Assembly: GCF_900120195.1 (NCBI RefSeq)
Contig: NZ_LT635539.1
Span: 1 to 64,000 of the forward strand
Direction: 5' to 3'
Length of the DNA: 64,000 bases
Source: Blautia sp. Marseille-P3087
Lineage (GTDB): Bacteria > Bacillota > Clostridia > Lachnospirales > Lachnospiraceae
Shown: positions 8,255 through 18,796 of the stretch, piece by piece
Layout: each line of letters begins with the position of its first letter
Position numbering within the stretch: the stretch's first letter is position 1
The notes under the pieces: generated by a model
Database searches by the model: none
Seen by the model: only the letters and a program-made list of their open reading frames with translations
Told to the model about the DNA's origin: nothing
Position numbers and translations under genes: made by a program

Positions 8255-8311
8255 AGTAAAGTCTCCTTTCGATTTTCGATTCCATTAATCGTTATGATCT
8301 TAGTGATAAAC

Positions 8312-8345
8312 AAAAAAGGCGCCTTGGAATCTAATCCAAAGCGCC
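8312..8345 (-). terminator. Promoter-proximal attenuator/terminator of glnN
   Basis: On the minus strand an 11-bp stem (8335-8345 with 8318-8328, one G-U pair) has loop TTAGAT and is followed by six T. It starts about 10 nt after the predicted transcription start and ends about 58 nt before the glnN start codon. Full-length glnN mRNA therefore needs read-through. Confidence 0.75.
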
Positions 8346-8361
8346 GTTGCTTATGTGATGT

Positions 8362-8389
8362 AGTATACACAAAAAAAAACTCTTGTCAA
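8362..8389 (-). promoter_or_regulatory. Promoter of glnN
   Basis: On the minus strand TTGACA (8384-8389) and TATACT (8362-8367) are separated by 16 bp that include nine consecutive T. Confidence 0.8.
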
Positions 8390-8467
8390 CATTTTTTGTG
8401 AAAAAAATTTCAAATTTTTTGTTTGGTCAGATGAATTTATTTGTATGGCTTTTTGCAGGGACAAGGG

Positions 8468-8495
8468 TTGACAAAAGTCGATCTTCTATTATAAT
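8468..8495 (+). promoter_or_regulatory. Promoter of purF
   Basis: TTGACA (8468-8473), 16-bp spacer, TATAAT (8490-8495). The leader is only about 40 nt, so there is no room for a purine riboswitch. Confidence 0.82.
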
Positions 8496-8544
8496 TTCAG
8501 GTAGATTCACAGGTAAATTTCATAGATAATGGGAGGAAATTCTG

Positions 8545-9954
8545 ATGGCAGGAATTAAGGAAGCCTGTGGTGTATTTGGTATTTATGATCTGGATGGAGG
8601 TAATGTTGTTCCATCCATTTATTATGGCCTTACATCACTTCAGCATCGTGGACAGGAGTCTTGCGGACTTGCAGTTTCCAAAACGAACGGAGAGCGCGGT
8701 AATGTTCAGTTTCATAAGGATCTCGGACTGGTAAGTGAAGTTCTCCGTGAAGATACCATACGGAATATGGAGGGGGATCTCGGGATCGGACATGTACGTT
8801 ATTCCACGACCGGTGCATCTGTTGCGGAGAATGCACAGCCGCTGGTTTTGTCTTATATTAAGGGGACACTCGCACTTGCACATAATGGTAACCTGATCAA
8901 TACCCCTGAATTGAAATGGGAACTGATTCAGAACGGAGCGATTTTCCATACGACGACAGACTCAGAGGTTATTGCATTCCATGTGGCAAGAGAAAGGGTA
9001 CATTCCAAAACTGTTCAGGAAGCAGTTCTGAAAACCGCCCGCAAGTTAAAGGGAGGCTATGCGCTTGTAATCATGAGCCCGAGAAAACTGATCGGTGTCC
9101 GTGATCCGCTTGGATTGAAACCGCTTTGCCTTGGTAAGCGTGACAATACATATGTGCTTGCTTCTGAAAGCTGTGCACTTACTTCTGTAGGTGCTGAATT
9201 CGTCAGAGACATTGAACCGGGTGAGATGATCACGATTTCAAAGAACGGAATCGAATCCAACAAAGAACTGAGTACCGGCAAACATGCCCATTGTGTATTT
9301 GAATATATTTATTTTGCAAGACTGGACAGTATGATGGATGGGGTAAAGATTTATGATGCACGTATCCGTGGCGGAAAATCCCTTGCAAAATCCTATCCGG
9401 TAGATGCGGATCTGGTTACAGGTGTTCCGGAATCCGGTATTCCGGCAGCGAAAGGTTATTCAGAAGAATCAGGAATCCCGTTTGGATTTGCATTTTATAA
9501 GAACAGCTATATCGGAAGAACATTTATCAAACCGACACAGAAAGAGCGTGAGTCCAGTGTCCATCTGAAACTGAGTGTACTGGATTCAGCAGTTAAAGGT
9601 AAACGTATCGTACTGGTAGACGATTCCATCGTGCGGGGAACTACGATCGCAAATCTGATCCGTATGCTGAAGAAGGCCGGCGCGCTGGAGGTTCATGTAA
9701 GGATCAGTTCACCACCGTTCCTGCATCCATGTTATTTCGGAACAGATGTACCGTCCAATGATCAGCTGATCGCAAGCAATCACAGTGCACAGGAAATCTG
9801 TGAGATGATCGGGGCAGATTCTCTTGGATATATGCAGAGTGAATATCTTGAGGGAATGGCAGGCAACCTTCCGTTATGTAAAGCCTGCTTCGATGGTAAG
9901 TATCCGATGGATGTGGAAGCAGAACTCAACAAAAAAATCGACTGTGGATGTTGA
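8545..9954 (+). CDS. purF: Amidophosphoribosyltransferase
   Basis: This is the first committed step of purine synthesis: PRPP plus glutamine gives 5-phosphoribosylamine. The protein (469 residues) is made with a short propeptide ahead of the Ntn nucleophile Cys8 (MAGIKEACGVFGI). The N-terminal glutaminase domain contains HRGQES and GHVRYSTTG. The C-terminal phosphoribosyltransferase domain has the PRPP loop VLVDDSIVRGTT. Late cysteines (LCKACFDGKYP and the terminal CGC) fit the 4Fe-4S cluster of the Bacillus-type enzyme. The start has GGGAGG upstream. It stands alone, away from other pur genes, but among glutamine-using genes. Confidence 0.96.
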   Translation: MAGIKEACGVFGIYDLDGGNVVPSIYYGLTSLQHRGQESCGLAVSKTNGERGNVQFHKDLGLVSEVLREDTIRNMEGDLGIGHVRYSTTGASVAENAQPLVLSYIKGTLALAHNGNLINTPELKWELIQNGAIFHTTTDSEVIAFHVARERVHSKTVQEAVLKTARKLKGGYALVIMSPRKLIGVRDPLGLKPLCLGKRDNTYVLASESCALTSVGAEFVRDIEPGEMITISKNGIESNKELSTGKHAHCVFEYIYFARLDSMMDGVKIYDARIRGGKSLAKSYPVDADLVTGVPESGIPAAKGYSEESGIPFGFAFYKNSYIGRTFIKPTQKERESSVHLKLSVLDSAVKGKRIVLVDDSIVRGTTIANLIRMLKKAGALEVHVRISSPPFLHPCYFGTDVPSNDQLIASNHSAQEICEMIGADSLGYMQSEYLEGMAGNLPLCKACFDGKYPMDVEAELNKKIDCGC

Positions 9955-9974
9955 TATTTTTACAAAAATACATA

Positions 9975-10003
9975 TTTACAAACGAAAAAAAATAAGGTAT
10001 AGT
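9975..10003 (+). promoter_or_regulatory. Promoter of pyrG
   Basis: TTTACA (9975-9980), 17-bp A-rich spacer, TATAGT (9998-10003). The predicted start is near 10010. Confidence 0.75.
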
Positions 10004-10033
10004 AAATTTCATATTTTAGGATCTTATTCTGAC

Positions 10034-10088
10034 AAAGGCGTCAGGAGCGATTGAGGATAGTCCCTTATGCGCTTCTGGCGCCTTTTTT
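10034..10088 (+). terminator. Leader attenuator/terminator of pyrG
   Basis: A 16-bp stem (10034-10049 with 10070-10085, two G-U pairs) is followed by six T. Near the top, GAGG/CCTT (10053-10056/10063-10066) closes a six-base loop ATAGTC. It lies wholly in the leader, about 35 nt before the pyrG start. The known reiterative-transcription control of pyrG needs a GGGC transcript start, which I do not see here. Confidence 0.8.
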
Positions 10089-10123
10089 AATTTTAAGATA
10101 CAGGATAGAGGAGGAAATCGGTA

Positions 10124-11761
10124 ATGGCAGTAAAATATGTTTTTGTAACAGGTGGTGTAGTATCCGGACTTGGTAAAGGTATTACGGCAGCGTCTCTCGG
10201 AAGACTTCTGAAAGCGCGCGGATATCAGGTGACTATGCAGAAGTTTGATCCTTATATCAATATTGACCCGGGTACAATGAATCCGATCCAGCATGGAGAA
10301 GTTTTTGTTACGGACGATGGTACAGAGACGGACCTGGATCTGGGGCATTATGAAAGATTTATTGATGAAAGCCTCGACAAAAATTCCAATGTAACGACCG
10401 GTAAGGTTTACTGGTCTGTATTACAGAAGGAACGTCACGGAGATTTCGGCGGAGGAACCGTGCAGGTTATCCCTCATATTACAAATGAGATTAAGAGCCG
10501 TTTCTATCGTGCAAAATCACAGGATGAAGAAAAAATTGCAATTATTGAAGTTGGTGGAACCGTCGGAGATATTGAAAGCCAGCCGTTTCTGGAATCTATC
10601 CGTCAGTTTCAGCATGATGTAGGACATGACAATGCAATTTTGGTTCATGTAACACTGATTCCATATCTGAAAGCCTCGGAAGAAATGAAGACCAAACCGA
10701 CACAGGCGAGTGTTAAAGAACTTCAGGGAATGGGAATACAGCCGGATGTACTGGTATGCAGAAGCGAACATCCGTTGACTGATGAAATCAAAGGAAAGAT
10801 CGCTTTGTTCTGCAACGTACCGGTCAGCCATGTACTGCAGAATCTGGATGTGGAATATCTGTATGAAGCACCGCTTGCCATGGAACGTGAGAAACTGGCA
10901 GATGTAGTACTGGAATCCTTAAGACTTGAAAATCGCAAACCGGACTTAAGTGAGTGGATTCAGATGGTCAATGACCTCAGAAATCCGGAAAGCGTTGTAA
11001 ATATTGCAATGGTAGGAAAATATACACAGCTTCATGATGCTTATTTAAGTGTGGTAGAAGCTCTGAAACATGGTGGTATTTCCTGTAAAGCAAAGGTTGA
11101 GATCACCTGGATTGATTCTGAAGAACTGAATGAGAAAAATCTGGATCAGACACTTCATAAAGTAGACGGTATTCTTGTTCCGGGGGGATTTGGAAACAGA
11201 GGAACCGAAGGTATGATTCTTGCAGCACAGTATGCACGTGTACACAAGATTCCATATCTGGGTATCTGCCTCGGCATGCAGATGGCAATTGTGGAATTTG
11301 CCCGTCACGTGCTCGGATATGAAGATGCCAACAGTATCGAACTGGATCCGTCAACAAAGCATCCGGTAATTGCATTGATGCCGGATCAGGAGAGCGTGGA
11401 AGATCTGGGAGGTACTTTAAGACTCGGAAGCTATCCATGCGTACTTGCAGACAGCTCCAAAGCACTGGAATTGTTTGGAAAGAAAGAAATTCAGGAGCGT
11501 CACAGACATCGTTACGAAGTCAACAATGCATATCGTGAAGAATTTGCCACAAAAGGTATGACGATTGCAGGTACTTCTCCTGACGGACACATCGTAGAGA
11601 TGATCGAGATCAAGGATCATCCGTTTTACGAAGGAACACAGGGACATCCGGAATTCAAATCCAGACCGAACCATGCGCATCCGCTGTTTCGTGGATTTGT
11701 AAAGGCAGCAGATGATTATGCAAAACTGAAAAAAAGCCGGCAGGCGAAAAATCAGGAATAA
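10124..11761 (+). CDS. pyrG: CTP synthase
   Basis: It converts UTP to CTP using ATP and glutamine. The 545 residues match the family. The N-terminal amidoligase domain starts with [17 protein letters not shown] (P-loop) and has [13 protein letters not shown]. The C-terminal class I glutamine amidotransferase has the nucleophile elbow [10 protein letters not shown] and the late His-Glu pair in [17 protein letters not shown] lies upstream of the start. It has its own promoter and leader hairpin and is followed after 16 nt by gltB, so read-through likely drives glutamate synthase too. Confidence 0.97.
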   Translation: MAVKYVFVTGGVVSGLGKGITAASLGRLLKARGYQVTMQKFDPYINIDPGTMNPIQHGEVFVTDDGTETDLDLGHYERFIDESLDKNSNVTTGKVYWSVLQKERHGDFGGGTVQVIPHITNEIKSRFYRAKSQDEEKIAIIEVGGTVGDIESQPFLESIRQFQHDVGHDNAILVHVTLIPYLKASEEMKTKPTQASVKELQGMGIQPDVLVCRSEHPLTDEIKGKIALFCNVPVSHVLQNLDVEYLYEAPLAMEREKLADVVLESLRLENRKPDLSEWIQMVNDLRNPESVVNIAMVGKYTQLHDAYLSVVEALKHGGISCKAKVEITWIDSEELNEKNLDQTLHKVDGILVPGGFGNRGTEGMILAAQYARVHKIPYLGICLGMQMAIVEFARHVLGYEDANSIELDPSTKHPVIALMPDQESVEDLGGTLRLGSYPCVLADSSKALELFGKKEIQERHRHRYEVNNAYREEFATKGMTIAGTSPDGHIVEMIEIKDHPFYEGTQGHPEFKSRPNHAHPLFRGFVKAADDYAKLKKSRQAKNQE

Positions 11762-11777
11762 GAAAGGATTAGTGAAT

Positions 11778-14700
11778 ATGCAGGAAGTAAGCAGAGAAAA
11801 TCATGGTCTGTACCGCAGTGAATTTGAACACGACAACTGCGGTATCGGTGCTGTTGTAAATATAAAAGGTAAAAAAACTCATGATACAGTTGCCAATGCT
11901 CTCAGGATTGTAGAACGTTTGGAGCATCGTGCCGGTAAAGATGCAGAGGGAAAGACCGGTGATGGTGTTGGTATCCTTCTGCAGATTTCACATAAATTTT
12001 TCAAAAAAGCCTGTAAGAAAGAAGGATTTGAGATCGGTGATGAGAGAGAATACGGAATTGCCCAGTTCTTTTTCCCACAACATGAGATCAAACGTGCACA
12101 GGCGAAAAAGATGTTTGAGATCATTGTGGAAAAAGAAGGACTGGAACTTCTCGGATGGAGAACCGTGCCGGTAATTCCGGAGGTTCTCGGTCATAAAGCA
12201 AGAGAATGTATGCCATACATCATGCAGGCATTTATCAAAAAGCCGGAAGAAGTAGAAAAAGGGCTGCCGTTTGACAGAATGCTGTATATTGCACGCCGCG
12301 AGTTTGAACAGAGTAATGATAATACTTATGTTGTGTCTATGAGCAGCCGTACGATCGTATATAAAGGTATGTTTCTTGTAGGACAGCTTCGCACATTCTT
12401 TGCAGATCTTCAAAGTCCGGATTATGAATCTGCGATCGCCATGGTACATTCCAGATTCAGTACAAACACCAATCCGAGCTGGGAGAGAGCACATCCGAAT
12501 CGCTTTATGGTACACAATGGTGAGATTAATACCATCCGTGGAAATGCGGATAAAATGCTTGCACGAGAGGAAAATATGGAATCGCCTTATCTGAAAGGTC
12601 AGCTTCATAAAGTGCTTCCGGTAGTAAACCGCAATGGTTCTGACTCTGCAATGCTGGATAATACACTGGAATTTCTGGTTATGAGTGGTATGGAGCTTCC
12701 GCTTGCAGTCATGATCACGATTCCGGAACCATGGGCATATAACGATACGATTTCGCAGGAAAAGAGAGACTTTTATCAGTATTATGCAACAATGATGGAA
12801 CCATGGGATGGGCCTGCGTCCATTCTGTTTTCTGATGGTGATGTGATGGGAGCAGTCCTTGACCGTAATGGTCTGCGTCCGTCCAGATATTATATTACTT
12901 CTGATGGTTATATGATCCTTTCTTCTGAAGTTGGTGTCATGCCGGTACCGGAAGACAAGATCGTATTAAAAGAGCGTCTGCATCCGGGCAAAATGCTGCT
13001 TGTGGATACCATTCAGGGAAAAGTTATTGATGATGATGAACTGAAAGAAAAATATGCAACCATGCAGCCATATGGTGAGTGGCTGAACAGCAATCTGGTA
13101 CAGCTTAAAGATATTAAGATCCCGAACATCCGTATGGAAGAATATACAGATGAACAGCGTGCGCGTCTGCAGAAAGCATTCGGCTATACGTATGAACAAT
13201 ATCGTACTTCTATCCGCAACATGGCGCTGAACGGAGCTGAGAGTATCGGTGCAATGGGTGTGGATACACCACTTGCTGTACTGTCTGATCAGGACCGCCC
13301 GTTATTTGATTATTTTAAACAGCTTTTTGCACAGGTTACAAACCCGCCAATCGATGCGATCCGTGAAGAAATTGTTACTTCTACCAGTGTATATGTCGGT
13401 AAAGACGGAAACCTTCTGGTACAGCAGCCGGAGAACTGTCATGTACTGAAGATCGTTCATCCGATACTGACAAATACCGATATGCTGAAAATCAAGAATA
13501 TGCAACATGAGGGATTTAAAGTAGCGGTAGTTTCAACTCTTTATTATAAGAGTACAAAACTGGAACGTGCGATTGACCGCCTGTTTGTAGAAGTAGATAA
13601 AGCATACCGTGATGGTGCAAATATTCTGGTGCTTTCAGACAGAGGTGTGGATGAAAACCATATGCCGATCCCGTCATTACTTGCAGTATCCGCGGTACAT
13701 CAGCATCTGGTAAAGACAAAGAAGAGTACATCTCTTGCTATCATACTAGAATCCGGGGAACCAAGAGAAGTACATCATTTTGCAACACTGCTCGGCTATG
13801 GCGCAAGTGCTGTTAACCCTTATCTTGCTCTGGAAACCATCCGTGAGCTGATTGACAATCATATGCTGGATAAAGATTATTATGCAGCAGTAGAAGACTA
13901 TAACCATGCGGTATTAAGCGGTATTGTCAAGATTGCGTCCAAAATGGGTATTTCCACGATCCAGTCTTATCAGGGTTCCCAGATCTTTGAGGCAATCGGT
14001 ATTTCTCAGGAAGTGATCGACAAATACTTTACAGGAACTGTAAGCCGTGTAGGTGGAATTACACTGGAAGACATTGAAGATAATGTAGAAAAACTGCATT
14101 CCGAGGCATTTGATCCGTTAGGCCTTGATACAGACCTTACACTGGACAGTGTCGGCGCACATAAAATGAGAAGTCAGGGAGAGGAACATCGTTACAACCC
14201 ACAGACGATCCATCTTCTGCAGGAGTCTACGTGGACAGGAAGCTACGATCTTTTCAAACAATATACAGCGCTGGCAGATAAAGAAAGCCATGGTGCACTC
14301 AGAGGTCTTCTGGAGTTTAATTATCCGGAAAAGGCAATCCCGATCGAAGAAGTCGAGAGTGTGGATGAAATCGTAAAACGATTCAAGACAGGTGCAATGT
14401 CCTATGGATCTATTTCTCAGGAAGCACATGAGACACTTGCAATTGCGATGAATCATCTGCATGGTAAATCCAATACAGGTGAAGGTGGAGAGAGTGCAGA
14501 ACGTATTGCTTCTGCCGGAAGCAAGAATGACCGCTGTTCCGCAATCAAACAGGTTGCCAGTGGCCGATTTGGTGTAACAAGCCGTTATCTTGTATCGGCA
14601 AGAGAAATCCAGATCAAGATGGCGCAGGGCGCAAAACCCGGAGAGGGAGGACATCTTCCTGCAAAGAAGGTATATCCGTGGATTGCCAAAACACGTCATT

Positions 14701-16325
14701 CCACACCGGGTGTTTCTCTGATCTCACCGCCGCCGCATCATGATATTTATTCCATCGAGGATCTGGCGCAGCTGATCTACGATTTAAAGAATTCAAATGT
14801 ATATGCAGATATTTCTGTCAAACTGGTTTCAGAGGCTGGCGTCGGTACTGTCGCAGCAGGTGTTGCAAAAGCCGGTGCACAGACAGTCCTGATTTCCGGA
14901 TATGACGGTGGAACAGGTGCCGCACCGAGAAGTTCTATCCACAATGCAGGACTTCCGTGGGAACTCGGCCTTGCAGAGACACATCAGACACTTCTTATGA
15001 ACGGACTGCGTAACCGTGTTCGTATTGAGACAGACGGTAAACTGATGAGTGGCCGTGATGTTGCAATTGCAGCACTTCTCGGTGCAGAAGAATTCGGCTT
15101 TGCGACAGCTCCGCTTGTAACTATGGGCTGCGTAATGATGCGTGTATGTAATCTGGACACATGTCCGGTAGGGGTTGCAACACAAAATCCGGAGCTTCGT
15201 AAACGCTTCCGCGGAAAACCGGAATATGTAGAAAACTTTATGAGATTTATTGCTCAGGAACTGAGAGAATATATGGCACGTCTTGGTGTTCATACAGTAG
15301 ATGAAATGGTTGGACGTACAGATCTCCTAAAACAGTCTCCGGATGCAGTCGAACCACATAAAGGAAAACTGGATTTAAGTGCGATTTTGAATAATCCATA
15401 TGCCGGAAATGGTCAGAAAGTGACCTTTGACCCGAAAGCAGTATATAATTTTGAACTGGAGAAGACACTCGATGAAAAAATTCTTCTTAAGAAATGTGCA
15501 AAGGCAATCTCAAAAGGAGAACACGTGGAATTAAGTGTGGATGTTACCAATACAGACCGTACTTTCGGTACGATCCTTGGTGCGGAGATCACCAGACAGA
15601 CCGGAACAGGGCTGCCGGATGATACAGTAGTGATCAACTGCCACGGAGCAGGTGGACAGAGCTTTGGTGCATTTATTCCGAAAGGTCTTACATTGAATCT
15701 GACCGGTGACAGCAACGACTACTTCGGAAAAGGACTTTCCGGTGGTAAGCTGATCGTTAGAGTCCCGGAAAAAGCTACATACAAACCAGAAGAAAATATC
15801 ATCATCGGTAACGTTGCTCTGTATGGTGCAACCAGTGGCTATGCGTTTATCAATGGTGTTGCCGGTGAACGTTTTGCAGTTCGTAACTCCGGTGCCTATG
15901 CTGTTGTAGAAGGTGTCGGTGAACATGGATGTGAGTACATGACAGGTGGTCGTGTTGTTGTTCTCGGGAGAACCGGAAAGAACTTTGCAGCAGGTATGAG
16001 CGGCGGTATTGCATATGTTCTGGATGTGGAGAACAAGCTGTATAAGAACATCAACAAAGCAATGATCTCTATTGAGAAAGTGGAAAATAAATATGACAAA
16101 AAAGAACTTCGTGATCTGATCGAAGCCCATGTTGCGGCTACAGGTTCCGAATTAGGTGCAAAAGTGCTTGCCGACTTTGACTATTATCTGCCTCACTTTA
16201 AGAAACTGATTCCAAATGAGTACAAGAAGATGATCACACTCAGTGCAAAACTGGAAGAAAAAGGTCTGACAAGTGAACAGGCGCAGATGGAAGCATTTTA
16301 TGAAAGCATCGGAGCAAAGCATTAA
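11778..16325 (+). CDS. gltB: Glutamate synthase, large subunit
   Basis: This large subunit (about 1515 residues) converts glutamine plus 2-oxoglutarate into two glutamates. The N-terminal Ntn glutaminase domain has nucleophile Cys21 (HDNCGIGAVV) after a short propeptide. The central domain is followed by the FMN barrel with PGEGGHLPAKK and the 3Fe-4S site CVMMRVCNLDTCPVG. The C-terminal beta-helix domain has repeated glycine motifs (GAGGQSFGAFIPKG, GLSGGKLIV). I chose ATG 11778, 9 nt after AAAGGA, over the in-frame GTG at 11772, which would be too close. gltD follows 15 nt later, as usual for the heterodimer. Confidence 0.97.
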   Translation: MQEVSRENHGLYRSEFEHDNCGIGAVVNIKGKKTHDTVANALRIVERLEHRAGKDAEGKTGDGVGILLQISHKFFKKACKKEGFEIGDEREYGIAQFFFPQHEIKRAQAKKMFEIIVEKEGLELLGWRTVPVIPEVLGHKARECMPYIMQAFIKKPEEVEKGLPFDRMLYIARREFEQSNDNTYVVSMSSRTIVYKGMFLVGQLRTFFADLQSPDYESAIAMVHSRFSTNTNPSWERAHPNRFMVHNGEINTIRGNADKMLAREENMESPYLKGQLHKVLPVVNRNGSDSAMLDNTLEFLVMSGMELPLAVMITIPEPWAYNDTISQEKRDFYQYYATMMEPWDGPASILFSDGDVMGAVLDRNGLRPSRYYITSDGYMILSSEVGVMPVPEDKIVLKERLHPGKMLLVDTIQGKVIDDDELKEKYATMQPYGEWLNSNLVQLKDIKIPNIRMEEYTDEQRARLQKAFGYTYEQYRTSIRNMALNGAESIGAMGVDTPLAVLSDQDRPLFDYFKQLFAQVTNPPIDAIREEIVTSTSVYVGKDGNLLVQQPENCHVLKIVHPILTNTDMLKIKNMQHEGFKVAVVSTLYYKSTKLERAIDRLFVEVDKAYRDGANILVLSDRGVDENHMPIPSLLAVSAVHQHLVKTKKSTSLAIILESGEPREVHHFATLLGYGASAVNPYLALETIRELIDNHMLDKDYYAAVEDYNHAVLSGIVKIASKMGISTIQSYQGSQIFEAIGISQEVIDKYFTGTVSRVGGITLEDIEDNVEKLHSEAFDPLGLDTDLTLDSVGAHKMRSQGEEHRYNPQTIHLLQESTWTGSYDLFKQYTALADKESHGALRGLLEFNYPEKAIPIEEVESVDEIVKRFKTGAMSYGSISQEAHETLAIAMNHLHGKSNTGEGGESAERIASAGSKNDRCSAIKQVASGRFGVTSRYLVSAREIQIKMAQGAKPGEGGHLPAKKVYPWIAKTRHSTPGVSLISPPPHHDIYSIEDLAQLIYDLKNSNVYADISVKLVSEAGVGTVAAGVAKAGAQTVLISGYDGGTGAAPRSSIHNAGLPWELGLAETHQTLLMNGLRNRVRIETDGKLMSGRDVAIAALLGAEEFGFATAPLVTMGCVMMRVCNLDTCPVGVATQNPELRKRFRGKPEYVENFMRFIAQELREYMARLGVHTVDEMVGRTDLLKQSPDAVEPHKGKLDLSAILNNPYAGNGQKVTFDPKAVYNFELEKTLDEKILLKKCAKAISKGEHVELSVDVTNTDRTFGTILGAEITRQTGTGLPDDTVVINCHGAGGQSFGAFIPKGLTLNLTGDSNDYFGKGLSGGKLIVRVPEKATYKPEENIIIGNVALYGATSGYAFINGVAGERFAVRNSGAYAVVEGVGEHGCEYMTGGRVVVLGRTGKNFAAGMSGGIAYVLDVENKLYKNINKAMISIEKVENKYDKKELRDLIEAHVAATGSELGAKVLADFDYYLPHFKKLIPNEYKKMITLSAKLEEKGLTSEQAQMEAFYESIGAKH

Positions 16326-16340
16326 GGAGGATGAGGAAAC

Positions 16341-17825
16341 ATGGGAAAGCCAACAGGATTTTTAGAATATAAAAGAGAGACAGCCAAAGTGCTGCCTCCA
16401 AAAGTCCGGATCGCCAACTTCAATGAATTCCGGACTCCGATCAGCAAAGAAAAACAGACCATTCAGGGCGCACGCTGTATGGCATGCGGAGTTCCTTTCT
16501 GTCAGTCAGGAATGATGCTTAACGGAATGGCTTCCGGATGTCCGCTGCACAATCTTGTGCCGGAAACAAATGATCTGGTTTATACAGGTAATTGGAAACA
16601 GGCATACTTAAGACTTTCCAAGACACACAGTTTTCCGGAGTTTACCTCCAGAGTATGTCCGGCACTCTGTGAAGCAGCCTGTACCTGCAATCTGGACAGC
16701 GAACCAGTATCCACAAAAGAAAATGAAAGAGCAATTATTGAGACTGCATGGCAGGAAGGATGGGTAAAACCACAGATTCCGCGTGTGCGTACCGGTAAAA
16801 CAATTGCTGTTGTCGGAAGCGGACCTTCCGGTCTGGCAGCAGCACAGCAGTTAAACAGACGTGGACACAGCGTTACCGTTTATGAAAGAAGCGACCGCCC
16901 GGGCGGACTTCTCCGTTATGGCATTCCGAATATGAAACTGGAGAAATCAGTCGTAGACAGACGAATCCATTTAATGGAAGAAGAGGGTGTTAAGTTTGTA
17001 TTAAATACAAATGTAGGAAAAGACATTACAGCAGAAGAACTTCTTAAGAAATATGACCGTGTCATCCTTGCATGTGGAGCATCCAATCCAAGAGATATTA
17101 AAGCCCCGGGAAGAGAAGCAAAAGGAATTTATTTCGCCGTAGATTTCCTCGGACAGGTAACAAAGACTCTTCTGGATTCGAATTTCGAGAAAGTTCCGTA
17201 TGAACTGGCAAAAGATAAACATGTGCTGGTCATCGGTGGTGGTGATACCGGTAACGACTGTGTAGGTACAAGTATACGTCTCGGAGCAAAATCTGTGACA
17301 CAGCTTGAGATGATGCCGAAGCCTCCGGCAGAGCGTGCGGCAAACAATCCATGGCCGGAGTGGCCGCGTATCCTCAAAACAGATTATGGTCAGGAAGAGG
17401 CAATTGCTGTATTCGGACATGATCCGCGAGCATATCAGACAACAGTCACAGAATTTATTGCAGATAAAAAAGGAAACGTGTGCAAGGCCAAAACTGTCAA
17501 ACTGAAACCGCAGAAAGACGAAAAGACCGGAAGAATGATGATGGTACCGGTCGAGGGAACAGAAGAAGTAATTCCGGCAGAGGTAGTGCTGATCGCAGCA
17601 GGTTTCCTCGGAAGTCAGAAATATGTTACCGATGCATTTAAAGTAAATATCAACGGCCGTACAAATGTAGAGACAAAACCGGAAGCATATGAAACTTCTG
17701 TTCAGAGAGTCTTTACAGCGGGTGATATGCACCGTGGACAGTCTCTGGTTGTGTGGGCAATTCGTGAAGGACGTGAGGCTGCCAGAGCGGTAGATGAATC
17801 CCTGATGGGATATACAAATCTCTAA
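16341..17825 (+). CDS. gltD: Glutamate synthase, small subunit
   Basis: This subunit passes electrons from NAD(P)H through FAD and 4Fe-4S clusters to GltB. The 494 residues show two Cys clusters at the N-terminus (CMACGVPFCQSG and CPALCEAACTCNL). The FAD-binding Rossmann motif is VVGSGPSGLAAAQQL with PGGLLRYGIPNMKLEK, and the NAD(P)H Rossmann motif is VIGGGDTGNDC. AAGGAGG precedes the start by 9 nt. It is cotranscribed with gltB and closed by an intrinsic terminator. Confidence 0.97.
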   Translation: MGKPTGFLEYKRETAKVLPPKVRIANFNEFRTPISKEKQTIQGARCMACGVPFCQSGMMLNGMASGCPLHNLVPETNDLVYTGNWKQAYLRLSKTHSFPEFTSRVCPALCEAACTCNLDSEPVSTKENERAIIETAWQEGWVKPQIPRVRTGKTIAVVGSGPSGLAAAQQLNRRGHSVTVYERSDRPGGLLRYGIPNMKLEKSVVDRRIHLMEEEGVKFVLNTNVGKDITAEELLKKYDRVILACGASNPRDIKAPGREAKGIYFAVDFLGQVTKTLLDSNFEKVPYELAKDKHVLVIGGGDTGNDCVGTSIRLGAKSVTQLEMMPKPPAERAANNPWPEWPRILKTDYGQEEAIAVFGHDPRAYQTTVTEFIADKKGNVCKAKTVKLKPQKDEKTGRMMMVPVEGTEEVIPAEVVLIAAGFLGSQKYVTDAFKVNINGRTNVETKPEAYETSVQRVFTAGDMHRGQSLVVWAIREGREAARAVDESLMGYTNL

Positions 17826-17840
17826 TATAGTATTTTTTTT

Positions 17841-17876
17841 AAAGAGTTATGGCGATATTGTCATGGCTCTTTTTTT
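17841..17876 (+). terminator. Intrinsic terminator after gltD
   Basis: A 13-bp stem with G-U pairs (17841-17853 with 17861-17873) is followed by seven or more T. Confidence 0.85.
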
Positions 17877-17910
17877 ACTTTATACATTAATACGAAATCA
17901 CATAAAATTA

Positions 17911-17938
17911 TTTACATCATTCTTGTTTTTTTTATATT
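17911..17938 (+). promoter_or_regulatory. Candidate promoter of the pilus locus
   Basis: TTTACA (17911-17916), 16-bp spacer, TATATT (17933-17938), about 55 nt before the first sortase gene. Confidence 0.5.
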
Positions 17939-17992
17939 CAATAAAACAGAAAAACTTTTTAAAATATAGAGAGAATGAGGTATAATATCATT

Positions 17993-18796
17993 ATGAAAGA
18001 GAAATTCAGAAAAGTTATTTTGATGATTGGGATTCTGATCACAGCAGCGGGCCTGTGTCTGGCAATGTATGCCACAGTAAGCAACTGGTATTGTGAATAC
18101 AAGGCCGGAAATGAAATTGAAATTTACAGTGAGACTGTCAGAAATACCAGTCAGGATGAGTTGAGACATATCAAAGAAAATGTGATAGAATATAATCGCA
18201 CACTGGCATCAGAAGAAAGTACTTCATCGATAAGCTATGATGAGATGCTTGCAGCAACAGATGCCATTGGTTATCTGGAGATTCCGAGGCTTCAGCTGAT
18301 GCTTCCTATATATGAAGGAACAGAGGAAGACGTTCTGGCAAGAGGAGTTGGACACATGGAGCAGACATCTCTTCCAGTGGGTGGGGCTTCTACGCACTGT
18401 GTACTTGCCGGACACACAGGACTTCCTACAGCAAAGCTTTTTACACATCTGGATAAAATGAAAGAAGGAGATCTGTTTTATATTCATGAACTGGATGAAA
18501 TACTGACCTATAAAGTGGACCGGATCAGTGTGGTACTTCCAGATGAAACAGATGCCCTTCAGATAGAAGAAGGAAAAGATTATGTAACACTTCTGACGTG
18601 TATCCCCTATGGCGTAAACAGTCACAGGCTTCTGGTCAGGGGAGAACGTACAGAGAATCCGGTGACTGCGGATTCACAGGAGAAGGCAGACAAACCTGTA
18701 AGTACAGTCGTTTATGCAGTTTTTGTGGGAATCATTCTGATCGTGTTATATATATGGTTCAAACATAAAAGGAGGAGATCGAATGAAAAAGAATAA
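17993..18796 (+). CDS. Class C sortase (pilus polymerase)
   Basis: This is a membrane transpeptidase that joins pilins by isopeptide bonds. It has an N-terminal helix (residues about 8-28), an extracytoplasmic sortase barrel, and a second C-terminal helix (about 233-253) with a basic KHKRRR end, the class C layout. The catalytic triad is visible: His141 in AGHTGLP, Cys203 in LLTCIPYG, and Arg216 in RLLVRG. ATG 17993 is preferred; an in-frame ATG at 17975 adds six residues but has a poorer ribosome site. The minor pilin gene overlaps its end by 14 nt, so the two are translated together. It starts the pilus cluster. Confidence 0.93.
   Translation: MKEKFRKVILMIGILITAAGLCLAMYATVSNWYCEYKAGNEIEIYSETVRNTSQDELRHIKENVIEYNRTLASEESTSSISYDEMLAATDAIGYLEIPRLQLMLPIYEGTEEDVLARGVGHMEQTSLPVGGASTHCVLAGHTGLPTAKLFTHLDKMKEGDLFYIHELDEILTYKVDRISVVLPDETDALQIEEGKDYVTLLTCIPYGVNSHRLLVRGERTENPVTADSQEKADKPVSTVVYAVFVGIILIVLYIWFKHKRRRSNEKE

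Noticed and set aside
10004-10123. Reiterative-transcription (CTP-sensing) control of pyrG as in Bacillus
   Set aside because: That mechanism needs a GGGC start of the transcript; the predicted start region after TATAGT is AAATTTC. A leader terminator is present but the trigger must differ.
14118-15293. Long minus-strand open frames opposite gltB, rich in Cys, His and Phe
   Set aside because: They are antisense shadows of a strongly coding gene, have no ribosome sites and show no domain.
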